DNA of 64,000 nucleotides from Thiemannella venezuelensis (GTDB lineage Bacteria; Actinomycetota; Actinomycetes; Streptosporangiales; Streptosporangiaceae): positions 1 to 64,000 of the forward strand of contig NZ_JACHJJ010000018.1 of NCBI RefSeq assembly GCF_014203605.1. Reading direction: 5' to 3'. Of the stretch, positions 16,104-25,524 are shown piece after piece. The notes beneath the pieces were generated by a model, which was not told the origin of the DNA, made no database searches, and saw only the letters and a list, made by a program, of their open reading frames with translations. The position numbers were made by a program, and so were the translations under genes. How positions within the stretch are numbered: the first letter of the stretch is position 1; every line of letters starts with the position of its first letter.

Positions 16104-17531
16104 ATGGACGTGCGCCCCTTCTGGCTCGCCGGCCGCCCCGCGACCGGGGACGACGAGCTCACCGTGACCAACTCGCATGACGGCCGGATCGCCGGCGTCT
16201 GCTCCGTGCCGACCGCCGCCCAGGTCGAGGAGGCCGTCGCCGCGGCGGACGCCGTGCGCAAGGAGGCCGCCGCGCTCCCGATCCACGTGCGGGCCGAGGC
16301 CCTCGCCCACGTCTCGCGCCGCCTGGCCGAGCGCGCCGACGAGCTCGCTCACCTGATCATGGAGGAGAACGGCAAGCCCCTCTTCTGGGCGCGCGGCGAG
16401 GTCAACCGCGCGGTCTCCACCTTCAGGTTCGCCGCCGAGGAGACCCGCCGGCTCAGCGGCGAGGCGCTCCGCCTGGACACCGAGCCCGCCGCGGCCGGCC
16501 GTCTCGCCTACGTCTCGCGCGTCCCGCACGGCCCGATCCTGGCGATCACGCCGTTCAACTTCCCGCTCAACCTGGTCGCCCACAAGGTCGCCCCGGCGAT
16601 CGCCGTCGGCGCCCCGGTCATCGTCAAGCCCGCTCCGGCGACCCCGCTCTCGGCGCTGGTGCTCGGCGAGATCCTCGCCGAGACCGACCTGCCCGCCGGC
16701 ATGTTCTCCGTGCTCCCGGTCCCCAACGACCGCGCCGCCACGCTGGTCGCCGACCCCCGCCTGCCGGTCGTCTCCTTCACCGGGTCCGGCCCGGTCGGCT
16801 ACGCCATCATGGACCAGGTCCCGCGCAAGCACGTCACCCTGGAACTCGGCGGCAACGCCGCCGCGGTCGTCCTGGCCGACGCCGACCTCGACTGGGCCGC
16901 CTCCCGGGTGGCGCTGTTCTCCAACTACCAGGCGGGTCAGAGCTGCATCGCCGTCCAGCGGGTCATCGTCGAGGAGTCCGTGCGCGAGGAGTTCACGGCC
17001 AAGCTCGTCCCCGCCGTGGAAGCCCTGGTGACCGGTGACCCGGCCGACGAGAAGACCCAGGTCGGCCCGCTGGTCTCGGCCGAGGCCGCCGAGCGCGTCG
17101 AGCGGTGGATCGCCGAGGCCGTCGCGGCCGGCGGCCGCGTCCTGACCGGCGGCACCCGCGAGGGCGCCACCGTCGCCCCGACCGTCCTGGCCGACGTGCC
17201 CGCCGACAGCAAGGTCTCCTGCGAGGAGGTCTTCGGCCCGGTGATGGTCCTCCAGACCGTCTCCGGCCCCGACGAGGCCTTCGCCGCGGTCAACGCGTCC
17301 GCGTACGGCCTGCAGGCCGGGGTGTTCACCCGCAGCCTCGATCTGGCCTTCCGCGCCAACCGCGAGCTGGAGGTCGGCGGCGTGATCATCGGCGACGTCC
17401 CGTCCTACCGCGCCGACCAGATGCCCTACGGCGGCGTCAAGGACTCCGGCGTCGGCCGCGAGGGCATCCGCTCCGCCATCGCCGACTACACCTACGAGAA
17501 GGTCATGGTCCTCACCGGCCTGACGCTGTAG
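16104..17531 (+). CDS. NAD(P)-dependent aldehyde dehydrogenase
   Basis: 475 residues of the ALDH superfamily. It shows ITPFNFPLNLVAHKVAPAIA, the cofactor loop FTGSGPVGY, the general-base glutamate in LELGGNAAAVV and the catalytic cysteine in YQAGQSCIAVQR (about residue 280), so unlike the MmsA protein it should be a hydrolysing, non-acylating enzyme. ATG 16104 is preceded by GGAGG. It could oxidise succinate semialdehyde made by GabT, or another aldehyde; sequence alone does not decide. It is single and ends convergent with a secreted protease. Confidence 0.88.
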   Translation: MDVRPFWLAGRPATGDDELTVTNSHDGRIAGVCSVPTAAQVEEAVAAADAVRKEAAALPIHVRAEALAHVSRRLAERADELAHLIMEENGKPLFWARGEVNRAVSTFRFAAEETRRLSGEALRLDTEPAAAGRLAYVSRVPHGPILAITPFNFPLNLVAHKVAPAIAVGAPVIVKPAPATPLSALVLGEILAETDLPAGMFSVLPVPNDRAATLVADPRLPVVSFTGSGPVGYAIMDQVPRKHVTLELGGNAAAVVLADADLDWAASRVALFSNYQAGQSCIAVQRVIVEESVREEFTAKLVPAVEALVTGDPADEKTQVGPLVSAEAAERVERWIAEAVAAGGRVLTGGTREGATVAPTVLADVPADSKVSCEEVFGPVMVLQTVSGPDEAFAAVNASAYGLQAGVFTRSLDLAFRANRELEVGGVIIGDVPSYRADQMPYGGVKDSGVGREGIRSAIADYTYEKVMVLTGLTL

Positions 17532-17637
17532 CCGCGGCGTCCGCGCCTCCCCCGGGGCCGGCGACCGAGGCGGTCCCGGGCGAGGGCGCGGCCGGAGTGC
17601 GGCCGGAGTGCGGCCGGGGCGAGGCCCGCCCGCCCGC

Positions 17638-18669
17638 TCACGAGCGTTCGGCGGTGGCGTAGACGTCCTTGGCGGTGTCGCCGAAGTAGGGGCCGTACAT
17701 CGTGTTGCTGTCGTCGCTGTACTTGAAGCTGTTGACCGAGGTGACGGTGCCCCGGCCGGTGCGGGGGTCGAAGTTGTTGAACCAGGGGCCGCCGCTGGAG
17801 CCGGCGGTCATGGTGCAGCCCAGGCCCTGGTTGCGGGTCTGGTCGTGGGGGTCGGCGCGGACCGGTCCCGAGCAGTAGATCAGGTGCTCGCCGTTGTAGG
17901 GGGGATCGACCGGGAATCCGAAGCCGTACGTGTGGCGGCCGCGGGGCGCGCCGAAGGCGATCTCCTGGAAGCCGACGACGTCCGCCAGGTGCTTGTCGCC
18001 CCGCGTGTTGAGCGCGACCATGCCGATGTCGTGGTTGTCGTCCGCGCTGCGCGACCACGGGCCGGCGACGAACATGCGGCGGGCGGTGAACTGCCCGTAC
18101 GGCTGCCGGCCCCGGTCGTAGCCGGGGACGAAGGTCCAGTTGTCCGCCCACGCGCCGGAGCCGTCCTTGACGCAGTGGCCGGCGGTGGCCACGAGGTCCC
18201 TGTTGGCGCTGCGCACCGAGCTCGCCGAGCAGACGAAGTCGACCCCGCCCAGGGTGAGGAAGACGCGCCCGGTGGTCCTGCTCACCAGCCCGCCGGTGGT
18301 CCAGCGGGACCCGGTGCTGGGCGCCCCGGGCAGGGCGGCCTGGCGGCCGGCCGGGACGCGCGGCTCCGTGAGCATCCCGGTCAGCTCGTCGAGCAGGCCG
18401 ATCGGTACGGCCGCCGCCATCCGGCGCGGGGTCCAGTAGCCGAGCACGCGGCGCTGATCCGCCGTGCTCTCGGCGGCCGTGTGCTCGACGACGTCGGTCC
18501 GGCCGGGGCCGGTGCCCGCCGCCCGGGCGGCGGGTCCGAGAGGCCTGATCGCCTGGACGGCCGCGACGACCCACGCCGGATGCTCGGAGGTCGTCGTACC
18601 GGCCGGGAGGGTGCCCGTCAGCCCGGTGACGAGCGAGGCTGCCGCAAGCAGGGCGAGGCTCGGAGTCAT
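17638..18669 (-). CDS. Secreted trypsin-like serine protease 1
   Basis: 343 residues. The start at 18669 gives a signal peptide (MTPSLALLAAASLVTGLTG...). A propeptide-like region with QRRVLGYWTPRRM precedes the protease domain. The triad is visible as His in ATAGHCV, Asp in NHDIGMVAL and Ser in GSSGGPW, the last within a GCTMTAGSSGGPW motif. It is homologous to the next gene, with which it is tandem on the same strand 70 bp apart, so they arose by duplication. It probably degrades protein outside the cell. Confidence 0.88.
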   Translation of the reverse strand: MTPSLALLAAASLVTGLTGTLPAGTTTSEHPAWVVAAVQAIRPLGPAARAAGTGPGRTDVVEHTAAESTADQRRVLGYWTPRRMAAAVPIGLLDELTGMLTEPRVPAGRQAALPGAPSTGSRWTTGGLVSRTTGRVFLTLGGVDFVCSASSVRSANRDLVATAGHCVKDGSGAWADNWTFVPGYDRGRQPYGQFTARRMFVAGPWSRSADDNHDIGMVALNTRGDKHLADVVGFQEIAFGAPRGRHTYGFGFPVDPPYNGEHLIYCSGPVRADPHDQTRNQGLGCTMTAGSSGGPWFNNFDPRTGRGTVTSVNSFKYSDDSNTMYGPYFGDTAKDVYATAERS

Positions 18670-18739
18670 AGGAGCAGAGTTTGCACTACCCGATGTGTCG
18701 TCGCGGCTACTTTGGGCAATCTCGGCGTGTGCCGTGCAG

Positions 18740-19801
18740 TCAGGGCGTTCCGGTGGTCTGCGCGGCCTGGTAGACGGCACGCGCCTCGGGTCCGAAGTAG
18801 GGGCCGAACATCCAGTTCGCGGCGAAGTTGTACTTGAAGCTGTTGACCGAGTTCTGCGTGCCCAGGCCGGTGCTCTCGTTGAAGGACAGGAACCACGGCC
18901 CGCCGCTCGACCCGCCGGTCATGTTGCAGCTCAGCCCGAGGTCGCGGGTCATCAGGAAGTCGTCGAAGGCCCGGCCGCTGCAGTAGATCAGCTTGGAGCC
19001 GTCGTACGGGGCGGCGGCCGGGTAGCCGAAGGAGTGCATCTGCTGGCGCCGGGCCTGGTTGAAGGCGACGCCCTGGCCGCCGACCACGTCGGTCAGGCGC
19101 CTGCCGTTCAGCGGGGCCACCACCGCGGCGGCCATGTCGTGGTTGATGTCCTCGGAGTTGTTCCACTGCGGGGTGGTGTAGAGCGTGGTCGCCACCCAGG
19201 TGCCGTGCGGGCGGCTGCCGCTGTCGTAGCCGGGGACGAAGACCCAGTTGCTGTGGAAGGCGCCGCCCATCTTGACGCAGTGCCCCGCGGTGATCACGGT
19301 GCTCCTGTTCTCGCTGGTCACCGCGTTTCCGGAGCAGGACGCGTTGCGGCCCTGGTAGGTGAAGAACACCCGGCCGGCGGTCGAGGTGACCGCCCCGCCG
19401 CGCGTCCAGGGGGAGCCGCTGGAGGCGCGGGCCGCGGCGTCGGCGCGCAGGGGCGCCGCGGTGTCGCCGTCCGCGGCGGTCGGGGGGATCGAGACGGGGG
19501 CGCCGGCGGGCTGGGAGGCGCTCGTCCCCCCGGTCAGGCGCATGCCGTTCTTCTTGGGGGAGAGGGCGTCGAGCGGCTGGGCGGCCTCCATCTTCGCCTC
19601 GGTCCAGTAGCGCTGGACGACGCGCTGCTCGCTCCTGGTGTCGGCGGCCTCCTCCTCGACGGGTTGCGGGGTTGAGGGTGCCGCGGCGGTGCCGGCTGCG
19701 GTGCCGGTGGGCGCGACGGCGCTGTGGGCGGCCGCCGCGGGGAGCAGGGTGCTTCCCGCGACGAGGGTGAGGATGGGGACCAGGTGTGCCGTACGGCGCA
19801 T
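18740..19801 (-). CDS. Secreted trypsin-like serine protease 2
   Basis: 353 residues, starting at ATG 19801 directly after GGGAGG. The signal peptide is MRRTAHLVPILTLVAGS..., with an Ala-rich cleavage region near 26. A pro-region carries QRVVQRYWTEAKM, matching the parallel motif in protease 1. Triad residues lie in ITAGHCV, INHDMAAAVV and GGSSGGPWF. It is the upstream member of a tandem pair. Its promoter faces the dxr gene in an AT-rich divergent region (19802-19985, with TATAGT at 19882). Confidence 0.88.
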   Translation of the reverse strand: MRRTAHLVPILTLVAGSTLLPAAAAHSAVAPTGTAAGTAAAPSTPQPVEEEAADTRSEQRVVQRYWTEAKMEAAQPLDALSPKKNGMRLTGGTSASQPAGAPVSIPPTAADGDTAAPLRADAAARASSGSPWTRGGAVTSTAGRVFFTYQGRNASCSGNAVTSENRSTVITAGHCVKMGGAFHSNWVFVPGYDSGSRPHGTWVATTLYTTPQWNNSEDINHDMAAAVVAPLNGRRLTDVVGGQGVAFNQARRQQMHSFGYPAAAPYDGSKLIYCSGRAFDDFLMTRDLGLSCNMTGGSSGGPWFLSFNESTGLGTQNSVNSFKYNFAANWMFGPYFGPEARAVYQAAQTTGTP

Positions 19802-19985
19802 GTGTACCTCCCGAGACCTGATGCTGACTCGGGAAGCTAGTGCGCCTGATATCCGCATTTCTCAAGATTTGCGACTATTGATATAGTAAGAATCGGACTT
19901 GAATACCGCATTTCATCGTGCGTTTCCGAGGTCACAGGGTTCCATGCCGGTTCGACATGGGGACACGGGCCGGGAGAATGGGACG

Positions 19986-21242
19986 GTGCAGCCAAACACC
20001 ACGCCCGGCACCGCGCCCGGCACCGTGATCCAGGGCGCGCCCGGCGCCGTGATCCAGGGCGCGCCCGACGGCGCGCGCTCCGTCGTCCTGCTCGGCTCGA
20101 CCGGCTCCGTCGGGACCCAGTCCCTCGACGTCATCGCCCGCAACCCCGGGAGCTTCCGGGTCGCGGCGCTCGCCGCCGGAGGCGGCCGGATCGACCTGCT
20201 GGCCCGGCAGGCGGCCGAGTTCCGGCCCGAGGCCGTGGCGGTGGCCGATCCGGCGGCGGTGCCGGAGCTCAAGGAGGCCCTGTCCGCCCGCGGCGTGGCC
20301 GCGAAGGTCCTCGCGGGTCCCGAAGGGGTCGCGGAGGCGGCGGCCTGGCCGTGCGACACCGTGCTCAACGGCATCACCGGCGCGCTCGGACTGACCTCGA
20401 CGCTGGCCGCGCTGGAGGCGGGCCGCACGCTCGCCCTCGCCAACAAGGAGTCCCTGATCGTCGGCGGGCCGCTGGTCAAGCGCCTGGCCAAGCCCGGCCA
20501 GCTGCTCCCGGTGGACTCCGAGCACTCCGCGCTCGCCCAGTGCCTGTGGGCCGCCGGACCGTCCGGGCCGGACGCGTCGGCCGTACGGAAACTGGTCGTC
20601 ACGGCGAGCGGCGGCCCGTTCCGCGGCCGGTCCCGCGCGGAACTGGAGAACGTGACGCCCGAGCAGGCCCTGACCCACCCGACCTGGTCGATGGGCCCGG
20701 TCATCACGGTGAATTCCGCCACACTCGTCAACAAGGGCCTGGAGGTCATCGAGGCCCATCTGCTCTTCGACATCGGCTTCGACCGGATCGAGGTCGTGGT
20801 CCACCCGCAGTCGATCATCCACTCGATGGTGGAGTTCACCGACGGCTCGACCATCGCCCAGGCCAGCCCGCCCGACATGCGGCTGCCGATCGCGCTCGCC
20901 CTCGGCTGGCCCGGCCGGGTCCCCGGCGCCGCCCCCGCCGTCGACTGGACCACGGCCCACACCTGGACGTTCGAGCCGCTCGACGACGAGGCGTTCCCCT
21001 CCGTCGCGCTCGCCCGCCACGTCGGTTCCGCCGGCGGCACGGCCCCGGCCGTCTACAACGCCGCCAACGAGGTGTGCGTGGAGGCGTTCCTGGCCGGGCG
21101 GCTGCCGTTCCCCGCCATCGTGGACACCGTGGCCGCGGTCGTCGCCGAGCACGACGTCACCGGCGCCGGCTCGGTCGAGGAGGTCCTGGCGGCCGACGCC
21201 TGGGCGCGGGTACGGGCACGCGAGCTCACCGCCAGTACCTAG
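19986..21242 (+). CDS. dxr: 1-deoxy-D-xylulose 5-phosphate reductoisomerase
   Basis: 418 residues, the second enzyme of the MEP isoprenoid pathway, converting DXP to MEP with NADPH. Marks are [14 protein letters not shown] (NADPH), [27 protein letters not shown], and [17 protein letters not shown] 19986 follows GGGAGAATGGGAC. The N-terminal extension before the Rossmann fold contains a duplicated 24-bp unit (AVIQGAPG). In most actinobacteria a site-2 protease gene (rseP-like) separates dxr and ispG; here ispG begins 37 bp after the dxr stop. Confidence 0.95.
   Translation: MQPNTTPGTAPGTVIQGAPGAVIQGAPDGARSVVLLGSTGSVGTQSLDVIARNPGSFRVAALAAGGGRIDLLARQAAEFRPEAVAVADPAAVPELKEALSARGVAAKVLAGPEGVAEAAAWPCDTVLNGITGALGLTSTLAALEAGRTLALANKESLIVGGPLVKRLAKPGQLLPVDSEHSALAQCLWAAGPSGPDASAVRKLVVTASGGPFRGRSRAELENVTPEQALTHPTWSMGPVITVNSATLVNKGLEVIEAHLLFDIGFDRIEVVVHPQSIIHSMVEFTDGSTIAQASPPDMRLPIALALGWPGRVPGAAPAVDWTTAHTWTFEPLDDEAFPSVALARHVGSAGGTAPAVYNAANEVCVEAFLAGRLPFPAIVDTVAAVVAEHDVTGAGSVEEVLAADAWARVRARELTAST
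20023..20067 (+). repeat. 24-bp repeat at 5' end of dxr
   Basis: CCGTGATCCAGGGCGCGCCC occurs at 20023 and 20047, giving a repeated VIQGAP in the N-terminal tail. Confidence 0.75.
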
Positions 21243-21279
21243 ACTGGAACGCGTCGTCGACTCTTATAAAGGGCTGAAA

Positions 21280-22446
<1,167 letters not shown>

Positions 22447-22472
22447 CTGTTCAGCGCTGTCCAGTGAGGAGC

Positions 22473-22492
22473 CCCGGGCGTTCACGCCCGGG
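22473..22492 (-). mobile_element. IS200/IS605-type end hairpin A
   Basis: CCCGGGCG-TTCA-CGCCCGGG. On the minus strand it is CCCGGGCGTGAACGCCCGGG, a stem with a TGAA loop as in hairpins B and C. It adjoins the point where the IS66 fragment stops matching its family, so an IS200/IS605-like end appears to have cut into the older element. Confidence 0.6.
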
Positions 22493-22509
22493 AGGAATCG
22501 CTTCCTCAC

Positions 22510-23032
22510 TCAGATGCGCATAGCCGCCGCAGCCGTCGCGCACGATGATGCCGGTGCATCCGGGCAGTACCCTGCCGCCGTCGATGGCGTCGGCACTACG
22601 GCCACCGATGTGCATCAAGGTCAGGTACCGGGTGCAGGCCACGTGCACGTAGCCCAGGGCGCCGCCGGCGCGGGCCGGGCCAGGGCGCCGCCGGCGCGGG
22701 CCGGACTCTCATCGCTCGGGCAAGGAGCGGTCTTGGGCGCGGGCCTTGGTCTTCTTGGTGTAGATCGGATCAGGGCTCGGCGGCTTCCCCGAATTCCCCG
22801 AGTCACGGCCCTGCTGGCGTTCCAGCTCCTCGACCCGGGCCGCGAGCGTGACGAGTTGCTCGGCCTGGATCTGATTCGTCGCCCGAAGCGACGCGATCCA
22901 TATGTCCCTGGCCGCCGACTCGGCATCCTTCGCCTCGATGATCTCGCGAAGGCCCCGGATCATCCCCCGAGCCTCCGCCGGACCCGCCCGTACCTCCGCC
23001 GGTTCAACGGCGAAAGACGGCGACTCGGACAC
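22510..23032 (-). pseudogene. IS66 family transposase remnant (two fragments)
   Basis: The minus strand encodes 107 residues from 23032 (MSESPSFAVEP...) with a coiled N-terminal segment and the GRDSGNSGKPPSPDPIYTKK signature of the IS66 transposase N terminus, ending near DRSLPER. After a deletion marked by a 26-bp tandem repeat, a second stretch (about 22510-22648) carries YLTLMHIGGRSADAID then GGRVLPGCTGIIVRDGCGGY, matching the DDE-domain middle of the same family. The central part and the C terminus are missing, so it cannot be active. Confidence 0.75.
22654..22704. repeat. 26-bp tandem repeat at IS66 deletion junction
   Basis: CCAGGGCGCCGCCGGCGCGG is repeated at 22654 and 22680, exactly where the two IS66 fragments are joined. 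It is probably a scar of the deletion. Confidence 0.7.
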
Positions 23033-23166
23033 GAGACATCATGTTCACGGGAACCTCTGCAGCGATCAACTCGGGCACTCGGGCCCGAGTCGGGCGCCCA
23101 CCTCCGACTCGGGCTGAACGGCTACGTCGTGGGCCGACCTCCGGAGACGGAGACCCCGACCGATCG

Positions 23167-23189
23167 GTTGATTACAAATGGTAATCAAC
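23167..23189. promoter_or_regulatory. AT-rich palindrome in transposon debris
   Basis: GTTGATTAC-AAATG-GTAATCAAC, 9-bp perfect arms, unusually AT-rich for this sequence. It may be a repressor-type operator or an insertion-related site; no adjacent gene explains it. Confidence 0.5.
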
Positions 23190-23292
23190 TAGCTACACAC
23201 TGGTAAGCATCTGGTCGGGTGGCCGGTGGCCTTGGTGTCGTCCGGGAGACCATCTCTTCTGCCGCATCGGGAGAGGGAGTCCCAGCCAACGA

Positions 23293-23311
23293 CCCCGCCT
23301 GAAGGCCGGGG
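23293..23311 (+). mobile_element. IS200/IS605-type hairpin B, left part of IscB relic
   Basis: CCCCGCC-TGAA-GGCCGGGG, a stem with one bulged base and the TGAA loop shared with hairpin C. It lies 38 bp ahead of the relic reading frame. Confidence 0.55.
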
Positions 23312-23348
23312 CGTGAGGTGCAGCAGCCGCTGACACCCCACGCCCGCA

Positions 23349-23807
23349 TTGACCAGCCTGAGCCATCAGCGAATGGAGGTGCCCTTGATGGCCACGTCCG
23401 ATACACGACAGCGGACCCACCGGCGGGTGCTTCCTCGGCCCGCCGCTCCGGAACGCACGGGAGCAGACACCCCGGGTCGGGACGGAACGGCCCGTGCAGA
23501 CGCGACCAGCACTGGTCGCGTACCGGGTATCGGACACGGGCGAGGGGAGACCCGGCTGTGGCGGGAGCTGAGCGCCACCGGCCTGCCGGTGCACACCGGC
23601 AGGGTCGCGGTCCGCGCCATCGGTTACTTCAACATCCGCACCCGCCAGGGTGCGGTGCAGGGCATCGGCCACCGGCATGCGCGGCTGCTGCAGAGAGCCG
23701 ACGGCTACGGCTACACCATGATCGAAGAGGGGGCCGTCGTGGCGGGCCGTTCCGTGTTTCCTCCCCGGCCTGAAGGCCGGGGCCTCCACACTGGAGATGA
23801 TCAGTGA
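23349..23807 (+). pseudogene. iscB (relic): Degenerate IscB-like (RRXRR/HNH) nuclease of an IS200/IS605 element
   Basis: A 152-residue frame whose C-terminal half reads LWRELSATGLPV, HTGRVAVRAIGYFNIRT, RQGAVQGIGHRHARLLQRAD and GYGY. From memory, the last parts match the conserved tail of actinobacterial IscB proteins, and LWRELSATGLPV matches a segment normally about 100 residues earlier, so an internal deletion joined them. The RuvC-like N terminus and HNH nuclease domain are absent, and the upstream half is low-complexity. Hairpins B and C flank it. It is a dead relic. Any guide (omega) RNA would have lain upstream, around 23190-23348, but I cannot show one. Confidence 0.6.
23763..23782 (+). 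mobile_element. IS200/IS605-type hairpin C, right end of IscB relic
   Basis: CCCCGGCC-TGAA-GGCCGGGG, a perfect 8-bp stem. It ends 21 bp before the start codon of the downstream secreted peptidase, so the element end supplies that gene's leader. Confidence 0.65.
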
Positions 23808-25471
23808 AGCGGGTCGTCGGGGTCGTCATGGGTGCGGTGCTGCTCACCGCCACCGCCGCAGCGCCGCAGGAGGCGGAGGCACAGGCCCAACGGGGCACGG
23901 CGGCGCAGGCCCACCGCGGCGCGGCCGCGGCGCAGGTCCACCGGGGCCTGGAGTGGGGGCCCTGCGAGGAGGAGGCCGGGGCCGGCGCGTCCGCCGGCGA
24001 CACCACGGTCCTCCCGCGGGAGCCCGATCCCGGGGAGCCCGCCGTGGAGTGCGCCACGCTCCGGGTGCCGCTCGACTACCGCGAGCCGTACCAGACCATC
24101 TCCATCGCCCTGAACCGGGTCAGGGCGCAGGTCTCCCGGGACCACAACCACCTCGGCGCCCTGCTGGTCAACCCCGGCGGCCCCGGGGCGTCCGGGCGGA
24201 GCCTGGCCCGGTACATCGCGGCGGCGCTCCCCGAGGACCTGGCCGGCCGGTTCGACGTGATCGGCTTCGATCCGCGGGGGGTGGGCCGGAGCGAGCCCGC
24301 GCTGCACTGCATGGACCCGGCCAAGCACTACGCGGCGCCGCGCCCGGACGCCGTGCCGCGCGACGCCGCGGAGGAGTCCGCGCTGCTCGACCGGGCCCGC
24401 CAGTACGCCGAGGCGTGCGAGATGCGGTGGAGCTGGCTGCTGCCCCATCTGACCACCGAGAACTCCGCCAGGGACATGGACGAGATCCGGCGGGCGCTGG
24501 GCGAGGAGCGGATCAGCTACCTGGGCTACTCCTACGGGACCTACCTCGGCGCCGTCTACGCGACGCTCTTCCCCCACCGGGTCAAGCGGCTCGCCCTGGA
24601 CAGCGTGGTCGACCCCCGGTACGTCTGGTACGACTCCAACCTCAGGCAGAACATCGCCTTCGACCGGCGGCACCGGGCGTTCCTGAAGTGGACGGCCCGC
24701 CACAACGACGTCTACAGGCTGGGCAGAACCGGCAAGGCCGTCTCCTTCGCGTGGTACTCCACGCGCGAGCGGCTGCGCGCCCGTCCGGCGGGCGGGCTGG
24801 TCGGCCCGAGCGAGTTCGACGACGTCTACACCATCGGCGGCTACTCCGACGCCGTCTGGCCGCAGCTCGCCCAGGCGCTCTCCGCCTACGTGAAGCGGGG
24901 CGAGACCGAGCCGCTGCTGGCCGCCTACCGCCGGTACGCGGCCGGCGACGCCGAGAGCGAGAACGGCTACGCGGTCTACCTCGGGACGCAGTGCCGCGAC
25001 GCGGCCTGGCCCCGCGACTGGGCCCGGTGGCGGGCCGACACCTCGGCGATCCACACGCGCAGGCCGTTCATGGCCTGGTCGAACGCCTGGTTCAACGCGC
25101 CGTGCGCGTTCTGGCCGGAGCGGGGCGTCAAGCCGGCGCAGGTCCGGGACCACAAGCTGCTCCCGCCCGTCCTGCTCCTGCAGTCGCGCCACGACGCCGC
25201 CACCCCCTACGCGGGGGCGCTGCAACTGCGCAGGACCTTCCCCCGGTCCCGGCTGGTGGTCGAGCCCGGCGGCAACCACGGCGTCTCGCTCGTCGGCAAC
25301 GCGTGCGCCGACCGGTATCTGACCTCCTACCTCACGGACGGCACCCTGCCCCCCGCCGCGAGCGGAGCGGCGGGGCCGGACGCCCGCTGCGCCGCGAGCC
25401 CGGAACCCCAGCCGTCCCAGCCGTCACGGCAGGCCGTGCGCGTGCCGCTGATGGCCGGGTGGGGCAGGTAG
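23804..25471 (+). CDS. Secreted alpha/beta hydrolase, Tap-type tripeptidyl aminopeptidase family
   Basis: 555 residues. GTG 23804 has GGAG seven bases upstream, and a signal peptide follows (MKRVVGVVMGAVLLTATAAA...). The alpha/beta-hydrolase core has LLVNPGGPGASG, FDVIGFDPRGVGRS, the nucleophile elbow GYSYGTYLG, the acid in SRHDAATPY and the base in GGNHGVSL. A Cys-containing C-terminal TAP-like domain is present. The relatives remove N-terminal tripeptides or act as esterases outside the cell. It lies directly after the IscB relic and between ispG and its normal GNAT neighbour, so it was probably brought in with the insertion. Confidence 0.85.
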   Translation: MKRVVGVVMGAVLLTATAAAPQEAEAQAQRGTAAQAHRGAAAAQVHRGLEWGPCEEEAGAGASAGDTTVLPREPDPGEPAVECATLRVPLDYREPYQTISIALNRVRAQVSRDHNHLGALLVNPGGPGASGRSLARYIAAALPEDLAGRFDVIGFDPRGVGRSEPALHCMDPAKHYAAPRPDAVPRDAAEESALLDRARQYAEACEMRWSWLLPHLTTENSARDMDEIRRALGEERISYLGYSYGTYLGAVYATLFPHRVKRLALDSVVDPRYVWYDSNLRQNIAFDRRHRAFLKWTARHNDVYRLGRTGKAVSFAWYSTRERLRARPAGGLVGPSEFDDVYTIGGYSDAVWPQLAQALSAYVKRGETEPLLAAYRRYAAGDAESENGYAVYLGTQCRDAAWPRDWARWRADTSAIHTRRPFMAWSNAWFNAPCAFWPERGVKPAQVRDHKLLPPVLLLQSRHDAATPYAGALQLRRTFPRSRLVVEPGGNHGVSLVGNACADRYLTSYLTDGTLPPAASGAAGPDARCAASPEPQPSQPSRQAVRVPLMAGWGR

Positions 25472-25524
25472 CGCCCGAGCCGGTTCCTGCCAAAACCGAG
25501 GGGGTCGCGTAGGCTGGGCGCGTG

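Noticed and set aside
23349-23807. Functional small protein gene
   Set aside because: It is flanked by transposon-type hairpins and consists of joined pieces of an IscB-like protein, so it is treated as a relic.
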